Assembly (NCBI GenBank): GCA_002509495.1
Contig: DAEV01000035.1
Coordinates: 1-12,088 of the forward strand
Direction: 5' to 3'
DNA from: Methanolinea sp. UBA473
GTDB lineage: Archaea > Halobacteriota > Methanomicrobia > Methanomicrobiales > Methanospirillaceae
DNA length: 12,088 nucleotides
Position 1 is the stretch's first letter, and the number at the start of each line of letters is the position of its first letter. Shown piece by piece: positions 7,223-12,088 of the stretch. Under the pieces are notes generated by a model. That model did no database searches. It was not told where the DNA came from and worked only from the letters and a program-made list of their open reading frames with translations. The position numbers and the translations under genes are program-made.

Positions 7223-7240
7223 TGTGATCCATCGATCACA
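7223..7240. promoter_or_regulatory. Perfect 7-bp inverted repeat just upstream of the DUF362 ribosome binding site
   Basis: TGTGATC (7223-7229) and GATCACA (7234-7240) form a perfect stem with a CATC tetraloop. It ends 9 bases before GGAGG (7250-7254), which lies 7 bases before the ATG at 7262. If the promoter is near 7165-7173, this lies in the mRNA leader and could fold next to the ribosome binding site. Alternatively it is a DNA operator. Confidence 0.4.
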
Positions 7241-7261
7241 TATCAGAGAGGAGGCAACAAC

Positions 7262-8371
7262 ATGGCTGTAAAGGTCTATTTTGCCGGTCTGCGGGCACGC
7301 AACCCCGGGCAGAACACCAGCACCAAGATCAACAGGCTCTTTTCTAGGGCAGGGTTCGCAGAACGGATCGCCCCCAGGGATCTTACCGCGGTCAAGCTTC
7401 ACTTCGGGGAGCGTGGGAATGACACCTACATCAGCCCGGTTTATGTCCGCCATGTGGTGGACAGGATTAAAGAGTGCGGTGGAAGTCCGTTTCTGACCGA
7501 CTCCAACACTCTCTACCTTGGGAGCAGGTCAAATGCCGTCGACCACCTGTGCACGGCAATTGAACACGGGTTTGCCTATGCAGTTGTAGGGGCCCCACTG
7601 GTCATCGCAGACGGGATCACGGGAGGAAACAAAAGGACGGTTGAGGTGAACGGGAACCATTTCGGGGAAGTTCACATCTCAGGGGATATCCATGATGCGC
7701 GAGCATTGATGGTACTCTCACATTTTAAATGCCACGATGTGGCCGGGTTCGGTGGGGCGATCAAGAACCTTGCCATGGGATGTGCACCCCCGGCCGGAAA
7801 GCAGCAGCAACATTCTGCCCGCCCGGTAAAGCGCGACGGGGAATGCACAGGATGCGGAAGATGTGAGGAGGTCTGCCCGGGATCGGCCATAAAAATTCAG
7901 AGCGGTGTATCGGTCATCGACAGGGACCTGTGCATCGGATGCTTCGAATGCATGACCATCTGCCCGGAACATGCCATTGATGTGGACTGGGAGACTGAAA
8001 TTCCCGAGTTCATAGAAAGAATGGTCGAATATGCCTGCGGAGTCATGAAGGGGAAAGAGGGAAAGTGTGGATTCTATAATTTTCTTACCCGGATCACCCC
8101 CGACTGCGACTGCGTGCCGTGGAGCGATGCCTCAATCGTCCCGGATATAGGCATACTTGCTTCAGTCGATCCGGTGGCGATCGATGCAGCCAGCTATTCA
8201 CTGGTAAATAATCAGGCGGGTTACCGGGATTCGTGTCTTTCGACCAATCATGAGCCAGGTGCTGATAAATTCAAAGGAGTCTGGGGGGACACCGACGGCT
8301 ATAAGCAGATAAGGTATGCCGAGGAGATGGGTCTTGGTTCTTCCACCTACGAACTGATAGAAATCGGCTGA
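7262..8371 (+). CDS. DUF362 protein with a central two-[4Fe-4S] ferredoxin domain
   Basis: This 369-residue protein has an N-terminal DUF362 part (VKLHFGERGNDTYISPVYVRHVVD at 44-67, TDSNTLYLGSR at 79-89, GGAIKNLAMGCAPPAGK at 164-180). A ferredoxin insert follows, with Cys195-x2-Cys198-x2-Cys201-x3-Cys205 and Cys224-x2-Cys227-x2-Cys230-x3-Cys234, which fits two [4Fe-4S] clusters. The C-terminal DUF362 part contains SVDPVAIDAASYSLV (301-315). There is no signal peptide, so it is cytoplasmic. Related proteins are widespread in methanogens and clostridia. Their reaction is not established, though the clusters imply electron transfer. Extra cysteines (157, 174, 259, 269, 282, 284, 325) could bind more metal. 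The start is well set by GGAGG 7 bases upstream. It lies between ferritin and a flavin protein on the same strand, but each seems to have its own leader. Confidence 0.9.
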   Translation: MAVKVYFAGLRARNPGQNTSTKINRLFSRAGFAERIAPRDLTAVKLHFGERGNDTYISPVYVRHVVDRIKECGGSPFLTDSNTLYLGSRSNAVDHLCTAIEHGFAYAVVGAPLVIADGITGGNKRTVEVNGNHFGEVHISGDIHDARALMVLSHFKCHDVAGFGGAIKNLAMGCAPPAGKQQQHSARPVKRDGECTGCGRCEEVCPGSAIKIQSGVSVIDRDLCIGCFECMTICPEHAIDVDWETEIPEFIERMVEYACGVMKGKEGKCGFYNFLTRITPDCDCVPWSDASIVPDIGILASVDPVAIDAASYSLVNNQAGYRDSCLSTNHEPGADKFKGVWGDTDGYKQIRYAEEMGLGSSTYELIEIG

Positions 8372-8394
8372 TTGGACTCTGGTGCAAAATCCCA

Positions 8395-8410
8395 TTTTTT
8401 CATTTTTTTT
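8395..8410 (+). terminator. Double T-run after the DUF362 gene
   Basis: Six Ts at 8395-8400 and eight Ts at 8403-8410, interrupted by CA, lie 24 bases past the stop codon. This is a typical archaeal oligo-T terminator without a hairpin. Confidence 0.6.
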
Positions 8411-8430
8411 ACAAAATAAGCCCGGATGAC

Positions 8431-8466
8431 CTTCTTTTATATGGTAAAGAAGCAAGTTATATATAT
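8431..8466 (+). promoter_or_regulatory. TATA box with upstream inverted repeat, promoter of the glutamate-synthase-like gene
   Basis: TTATATATAT at 8457-8466 is a strong archaeal TATA candidate. Immediately upstream, CTTCTTT (8431-8437) and AAAGAAG (8446-8452) form a perfect 7-base inverted repeat, placed where an activator or repressor would contact the BRE/TATA region. Transcription would start near 8490, giving a leader of about 95 bases. Two further AT-rich stretches, near 8484-8490 and 8498-8510, are alternative TATA elements. Confidence 0.45.
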
Positions 8467-8515
8467 CGGGGGAAGGCAAGCGCTTATAATGGTTTAGATT
8501 ATAAAATTATGGTGC

Positions 8516-8538
8516 GTTTGGGTCCGGGATACCCAAAC
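8516..8538 (+). promoter_or_regulatory. Leader hairpin upstream of the glutamate-synthase-like gene
   Basis: GTTTGGGT (8516-8523) and ACCCAAAC (8531-8538) form a perfect 8-base stem with a 7-base loop (CCGGGAT). It lies 47 bases before the ATG at 8586 and about 35 bases before the ribosome binding site GAGG (8574-8577). It may be an RNA structure in the leader or an operator overlapping the start site. I do not recognise a known riboswitch here. Confidence 0.4.
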
Positions 8539-8585
8539 CGACTTCGATATCCATTTAGTGTGTTCGAATAGAAGAGGAAAGATAC

Positions 8586-10175
8586 ATGAACCTTCGTCAG
8601 CCTAATGCCAATGAAGCCACGGGAACCGCAAACCGTTCCCGCGATGTAGCCCCGATGTCAGGGATCTGCACAAGATGTCTGGACGGATGCAAGGGTAGTT
8701 GTGAGATCTGGTTGTCCACATTCCGGGGCCGTGAGGTGCTGTACCCGGGACCCTTCGGCGAGATTACTGCGGGTGCAGAGAAGAATTATCCAATCGATTA
8801 CTCCCACATCAATATTCAGGGCTATGCAATGGGGGCCAAGGGACTCCCCGAAGGCACCGAGATCGGCCCTGACAGTGCGGTCTTCTATTCTGTAGACACC
8901 GGGACCGAGTACGGCTGGGACAAGAAGGTGAAAATGCGTCTCCCCATCTTTACGGGCGCACTGGGCTCCACGGATATTGCACGGATCAACTGGGAGCATT
9001 TTGCAATCGGAGCCGCAATATCAGGCATTACGATCGTATGCGGGGAGAACGTCTGCGGAGTCGATCCCAAACTGAAACTGGACAATAAGGGGAAAGTCAA
9101 GGAATCCCCCGAGATGGACCGTCGTATCAATATATACAGGAAATTTTACGACGGCTACGGGGAGATGCTCATCCAGATGAATGTGGAGGACACGCGTCTT
9201 GGAACCGCCGAATACGTCGCATCCAAGCATAATCTCGACACAATCGAATTAAAATGGGGCCAGGGTGCCAAGTGTATCGGCGGAGAGATCAAGGTTGGAT
9301 CGCTCGAGCGGGCAATCGAACTCAAGAAGAGGGGCTACATTGTCCTTCCGGATCCCACCCGTCCCGACGTACAGCAGGCCTTCAAGGCAGGAGCCATCAA
9401 GGAGTTCGAACGTCACTCCCGAATGGGATTCATCAGCAAGGAAGGCTTACTCGAGGAGGTCGACAGGCTCCGGGATGTAGGGTTCAAGCGGGTTACTCTG
9501 AAGACGGGTGCATATTCCGCAGTCGAGCTCGCGATGGCCATCCGGTACGGGTCCGAGGCCAAGATCGACCTGTTGACCATCGACGGTGCACCTGGCGGGA
9601 CCGGAATGAGTCCCTGGCCCATGATGAATGAATGGGGAATCCCGACCTTCTACCTGCAGTCCCTTGCGTTTGAGTACGCCGAGCTTCTCAAGAAGAGAGG
9701 AATGAGGGTTCCTGACCTTGCGATGGCAGGTGGATTTTCGGATGAACCCAACGTATTCAAGGCCATTGCAATGGGCAGCCCGTATTTTAAGGCTGTATGT
9801 ATGGGACGCGGCCTGATGATCCCGGGAATGGTGGGTAAGAACATTGAAAAGTGGATTAAGAACGGCGAGCTTCCGAAGACAGTCTCCAAATACGGCACCA
9901 AGCCGGAAGAGATCTTTGTTGCCTGGGAAGAACTCAAGGAGAAATTCGGCAACCGTTTCTCTGAGATCCCCATGGGTGCAATCGGAATCTACACCTATGC
10001 TCAGAAGTTCAGGACCGGTCTCCAGCAGATCATGGCCGGTAGCAGGAATTTCAGCGTCGGGACGATGTCGAGGAATGACCTGATGGCGCTCACCGAGGAT
10101 GCCTCGCGGGTTTCTGGAATCCCGTATGTCATGGACGCCTATGCAGACGAAGCTCTGACGGTGCTTCTCGACTGA
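8586..10175 (+). CDS. Glutamate-synthase-like FMN-binding protein with N-terminal four-cysteine motif
   Basis: This 529-residue protein matches the FMN/synthase (GltB central) domain of glutamate synthase. ELKWGQGAKCIGGEI (221-235) is the counterpart of the flavin and substrate loop, LTIDGAPGGTGMSP (330-343) is the GGTG motif region, and DLAMAGGFSDEPNVFKAIAMGS (377-398) is the phosphate-binding barrel end. It lacks the amidotransferase domain. The C-terminal half has only one cysteine (Cys405), so the [3Fe-4S] motif that canonical GltB carries after this barrel is missing. The N-terminus instead has Cys28-x2-Cys31-x3-Cys35-x3-Cys39, which could hold an Fe-S cluster or zinc, and a pair at Cys152 and Cys157. 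It is probably an FMN oxidoreductase related to archaeal glutamate synthase, but true glutamate synthesis is doubtful. The ATG is set by GAGG 8 bases upstream. An inverted repeat and a hairpin precede it. Confidence 0.8.
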   Translation: MNLRQPNANEATGTANRSRDVAPMSGICTRCLDGCKGSCEIWLSTFRGREVLYPGPFGEITAGAEKNYPIDYSHINIQGYAMGAKGLPEGTEIGPDSAVFYSVDTGTEYGWDKKVKMRLPIFTGALGSTDIARINWEHFAIGAAISGITIVCGENVCGVDPKLKLDNKGKVKESPEMDRRINIYRKFYDGYGEMLIQMNVEDTRLGTAEYVASKHNLDTIELKWGQGAKCIGGEIKVGSLERAIELKKRGYIVLPDPTRPDVQQAFKAGAIKEFERHSRMGFISKEGLLEEVDRLRDVGFKRVTLKTGAYSAVELAMAIRYGSEAKIDLLTIDGAPGGTGMSPWPMMNEWGIPTFYLQSLAFEYAELLKKRGMRVPDLAMAGGFSDEPNVFKAIAMGSPYFKAVCMGRGLMIPGMVGKNIEKWIKNGELPKTVSKYGTKPEEIFVAWEELKEKFGNRFSEIPMGAIGIYTYAQKFRTGLQQIMAGSRNFSVGTMSRNDLMALTEDASRVSGIPYVMDAYADEALTVLLD

Positions 10176-10188
10176 GAAGCTCCGGATA

Positions 10189-10226
10189 CCGGGGATTCCC
10201 CGGGGATTTTTCTTTTTTTAAAAAAA
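10189..10226. terminator. Bidirectional terminator between convergent genes
   Basis: CCGGGG (10189-10194) and CCCCGG (10198-10203) form a 6-base GC stem with an ATT loop, followed by TTTTTCTTTTTTT (10207-10219), which serves the plus-strand gene. The adjoining run of seven As (10220-10226) is a T-run for the minus-strand gene that ends at 10238. The 62-base gap holds nothing else. Confidence 0.75.
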
Positions 10227-10237
10227 TTTGAAAGAAA

Positions 10238-11380
10238 TTACCTTGGAGAGAACGCATTAAGGATCTTTGCAGTGATCCGGGATCCCAGGGTGGGGTCGAT
10301 GGACTCGAGCCAAAGGAAGAATCCCACCTTGGCGGGGGTATGTCGTTCGAACTTGAAGTTCCCCTCCCTGTCCTGGACCATCTTCAGGTACTCTTTTTTT
10401 TGCCGTGAACGGAGGTAGATGAGCGGCTCGTATCCGGGGAGGTCAGTCGCAAGGATTACCTTTGAGAATTGTTTCCTCATCTCTTCCAGGGATAACCTTT
10501 TTCCACGTATGGAGAATTCGTATTCATTGCATACGGCCCGTATCGCAGAGGGATATAGTCCCCCGTAGAGTATCTTTTTCACAAGCATTGCGGTTTCATG
10601 CGGATTCTGGGTGGTTTTTACATCCACTTCGTTGTTCACGTTGGAAAAGACCCAGTTCCTCTCCCAGTTATGGAATTTCTGGTAATCGAACGGCCGCTTG
10701 AAGGATAGAGCAGAAGCCGGAATTAGTTTTGGGGGAGGGAGGATTTTTACCGCCTGGCGTGGTTTCCGCCTGCCACCCATGCGTGATTTGATCTTCTCGC
10801 AGGAAACGGTCTGTACGTATGCTGTATGGGGTGTCCGAAGAATTCTCCTCCCTGCAGCGAAACAGGTGATATCAAACGAGGAAACGAGCAGGAAGGGGAC
10901 CCTCTGCTGGTCGAACAGGTATCCAAGTAATTTCCTCTTGTATTCTATCTCCTGTTCGAACTCCTTAAGATCGGACGGGGATGTGATCACTTCTGCGAAA
11001 TTGACGTGGTACTCGTCATCGATCAGGAGGAGATCGAATTCTGCAAGATCCTGGCCGTTTCCGCGGATCGTGATATCCCCACACCGGGAATAGAAAATGC
11101 CATTCTGGCCGAGGCTTGCGTTGCGTCGTCCCCTTGGAGCGTCAGCGCCTTTGAGGGCGAGGGAGGAGATCGTGTCGGTCTGCTGGGACAGGGACGAGAA
11201 CAGTTCATAGATGATAGCCTCGTACCAGCGTCCTTCGGCGGTCCGCATCTGCTCGATATCGTCCGAGAAGAGCTTGTTCCGCTCGAGGTAGGAGAGGTGC
11301 CTCGTAGCATTGAGGGCCAGGGAGGAATCCGGCGAAAAACGCGAGGAATTTTCCGCCAGCCACGAGGTGAGATGGGTCAT
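10238..11380 (-). CDS. Uncharacterised protein with possible degenerate PD-(D/E)XK nuclease-like core
   Basis: I do not recognise this 380-residue protein by name. It is soluble, with no signal peptide or membrane segment. An N-terminal helix GRWYEAIIYELFSSL (50-64) is followed by NGQDLAEFDLLLIDDEYHVNFAEVITS (108-134) and a charged helix LKEFEQEIEYKRKLLGYLF (138-156), then a strand VPFLLVSS (161-168). The order Glu54, Asp116, Glu130 in helix-strand-strand-helix resembles the restriction-endonuclease-like fold. However, the usual lysine two residues after Glu130 is Ile132, so the site is either altered, with a lysine supplied elsewhere such as Lys139, Lys148 or Lys150, or inactive. Residues 195-230 are basic (KIKSRMGGRRKPRQAVK), compatible with nucleic acid binding. 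The C-terminal 150 residues match nothing I know. The gene stands alone on the minus strand, convergent with the glutamate-synthase-like gene. The start ATG at 11380 has no clear ribosome binding site. Confidence 0.7.
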   Translation of the reverse strand: MTHLTSWLAENSSRFSPDSSLALNATRHLSYLERNKLFSDDIEQMRTAEGRWYEAIIYELFSSLSQQTDTISSLALKGADAPRGRRNASLGQNGIFYSRCGDITIRGNGQDLAEFDLLLIDDEYHVNFAEVITSPSDLKEFEQEIEYKRKLLGYLFDQQRVPFLLVSSFDITCFAAGRRILRTPHTAYVQTVSCEKIKSRMGGRRKPRQAVKILPPPKLIPASALSFKRPFDYQKFHNWERNWVFSNVNNEVDVKTTQNPHETAMLVKKILYGGLYPSAIRAVCNEYEFSIRGKRLSLEEMRKQFSKVILATDLPGYEPLIYLRSRQKKEYLKMVQDREGNFKFERHTPAKVGFFLWLESIDPTLGSRITAKILNAFSPR

Positions 11381-11390
11381 CTTTCTACAA

Positions 11391-11398
11391 TTATATAT
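11391..11398. promoter_or_regulatory. TATA-like element between divergent genes
   Basis: TTATATAT at 11391-11398 lies between the minus-strand gene (ATG ends at 11380) and the plus-strand receiver gene. For the minus strand it is only about 10 bases from the ATG, so a start site 25 bases away would fall inside the coding region. It could serve the plus strand with a leader of about 85 bases. AGATATCTTA at 11448-11457 is a second candidate for the receiver gene, giving a leader of about 25-30 bases. The T-rich stretch on the minus strand opposite 11408-11416 is a candidate for the minus gene. Confidence 0.35.
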
Positions 11399-11505
11399 CC
11401 TTTGTGGTTAAAAAAACTACCCGAATCGACAGGTTCCCCATCGGAAAAAGATATCTTATGGTGAAGGTATGTTCCTATATCGACGGGGTTCCGCGGGATT
11501 CAAAG

Positions 11506-11958
11506 ATGAGCAGCACCATCCTGGTCGTTGACGACAACCGGTACATCGTGGATGGCCTGGTAGCCATCCTCACTCGGAGGGGCTATGATGCCCTGGCGGC
11601 CAACAGCGGCGAAGAAGCATTGGCTCTGCTCCAGAGGATCATACCCGACCTGATCCTTCTGGATATCACGATGGGACCCATCGACGGGTGGGAAACGCTT
11701 GAGCAGGTGAGACGACGGACAGAGTCTGCCCGCATCCCCGTGATCGTATTTTCAGCCAGGAAGAGCCTTGAGGATGAGGCAAGCCGTTCACGACTTGAAG
11801 TGTCGGAGGTGATCCCGAAACCCATCAATACGGGGATGCTTCTCGAGGCGATCGACCGGGCTTTGAAGGGAAGGAAGACGGGTTTTAAGAAAGCCGAGGA
11901 GGGAGAGGCGGAATTCCATATTAACATCGGATTCGACAAGCATCTCACCGAACCATGA
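11506..11958 (+). CDS. Stand-alone response regulator receiver protein
   Basis: From ATG 11506 the protein has 150 residues and one CheY-like receiver domain with no output domain. The acidic pocket is Asp9-Asp10, the phosphoacceptor Asp53 (ILLDITM), the switch Ser83 (VFSA) and the invariant Lys105 (PKP). All key residues are intact, so it should accept phosphate from a histidine kinase, but no kinase is in the window. A tail of about 28 residues (KGRKTGFKKAEEGEAEFHINIGFDKHLTEP) follows the domain and is charged. The frame is open upstream to 11404 with an earlier ATG at 11458, but the extra 16-34 residues are not receiver-like, and a TATA candidate at 11448-11457 fits the 11506 start. Such receivers are abundant in Methanomicrobiales. 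The partner process is unknown. Confidence 0.88.
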   Translation: MSSTILVVDDNRYIVDGLVAILTRRGYDALAANSGEEALALLQRIIPDLILLDITMGPIDGWETLEQVRRRTESARIPVIVFSARKSLEDEASRSRLEVSEVIPKPINTGMLLEAIDRALKGRKTGFKKAEEGEAEFHINIGFDKHLTEP

Positions 11959-12010
11959 AGTGAAGGAAGCCGTCGGTTCGAATTGCGGGGTCTTAGGTTA
12001 AGTGGATATA

Positions 12011-12018
12011 TTTATATA
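12011..12018 (+). promoter_or_regulatory. TATA box of the tRNA gene
   Basis: TTTATATA, a consensus archaeal TATA box, lies within the longer AT stretch 12006-12019. It is 42 bases before the first tRNA base, which gives a start site near 12040 and a short 5' leader for RNase P to remove. The rest of the 101-base gap after the receiver gene holds no gene that I can see. Confidence 0.7.
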
Positions 12019-12059
12019 GTTTTCTCGCGTTGTGATAATGCTGTGTGGTACGATAAGGT

Positions 12060-12088
12060 GGGTCCGTAGCTCAGTTAGGTAGAGCGCC
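12060..12088 (+). tRNA. tRNA gene, 5' part only, possibly tRNA-Lys
   Basis: The last 29 bases fit the 5' part of a tRNA. They comprise a 7-base acceptor strand GGGTCCG (12060-12066), TA at positions 8-9, D-stem GCTC (12069-12072) pairing with GAGC (12082-12085), a D-loop AGTTAGGTA, base 26 G, and the first two bases of the anticodon stem. The anticodon is outside the window. The start resembles archaeal tRNA-Lys genes as I remember them, but identity is a guess. The upstream TATA box supports expression. Confidence 0.85.

Noticed and set aside
8466..8495. Possible NrpR nitrogen operator (GGAA-N6-TTCC) before the glutamate-synthase-like gene
   Set aside because: GGAA is present near 8471 but no TTCC follows at the required spacing.
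11425..11500. Imperfect direct repeat around ATCGACAGGTTCC and ATCGACGGGGTTCC
   Set aside because: The match is short with mismatches, one copy lies in the leader, and no function is suggested. Chance is likely.
11970..11995. tRNA T-arm-like string GGTTCGAAT after the receiver gene, as a tRNA remnant or attachment site
   Set aside because: The flanking bases do not pair as a T-stem and no acceptor end or integrase gene is present.
1..12088. Search for CRISPR arrays, insertion sequences, integrases and phage genes
   Set aside because: No regularly spaced repeats, terminal inverted repeats or transposase or integrase-like proteins were seen.

Overview
The window looks like a chromosomal segment of a methanogenic archaeon, probably of the order Methanomicrobiales. 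This rests on protein families (archaeal-type riboflavin/F420 pathway reductase, archaeal glutamate-synthase-like FMN protein, DUF362 ferredoxin protein, stand-alone receiver protein), on TATA-like elements such as TTTATATA before a tRNA, on T-tract terminators, and on GGAGG-type ribosome binding sites. The genus cannot be fixed from the sequence alone. I see no transposase, integrase, CRISPR array, phage gene or rRNA. The layout reads as stable chromosome with small operons.

Region 1 (1-860): the 3' part of a DUF475/TerC-family membrane protein whose N-terminus lies off the window, followed by tandem hairpins and a T-tract. Region 2 (1023-2961): an ArfC/RibD-type reductase of the riboflavin and F420 pathway, and one base later an SLC13/ArsB-type ion transporter, probably one operon. 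Region 3 (3057-5647): a complete 824-residue Cu+-type P1B ATPase (CopA) with two N-terminal metal-binding domains, and overlapping its 3' end a 47-residue YHS-domain protein with its own ribosome binding site. Region 4 (5774-7143): a two-helix membrane protein of unknown function, then an intact ferritin with full ferroxidase ligands and a palindrome in its promoter. Region 5 (7262-10175): a DUF362 protein with two [4Fe-4S] motifs and a 529-residue glutamate-synthase-like FMN protein with an unusual N-terminal four-cysteine cluster. Each has an inverted repeat in its upstream region. Region 6 (10238-11380, minus strand): a 380-residue unknown protein with a possible degenerate PD-(D/E)XK nuclease core, convergent with the preceding gene across a bidirectional terminator. 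Region 7 (11506-12088): a stand-alone response-regulator receiver protein, then the 5' part of a tRNA gene cut by the window edge.

Several genes handle metals: CopA with YHS for copper, ferritin for iron, and possibly the TerC-like protein for manganese or another cation. Iron storage and Fe-S/flavin redox proteins are neighbours in the middle of the window. No single new multi-gene system is proven here. The observations most worth following are the small YHS gene hidden in the copA 3' end, the glutamate-synthase-like enzyme lacking the normal [3Fe-4S] motif but carrying a new cysteine cluster, the nuclease-like orphan, the unnamed two-helix membrane family, and three inverted repeats placed at promoters or leaders. 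No intergenic gap exceeds about 215 bases.
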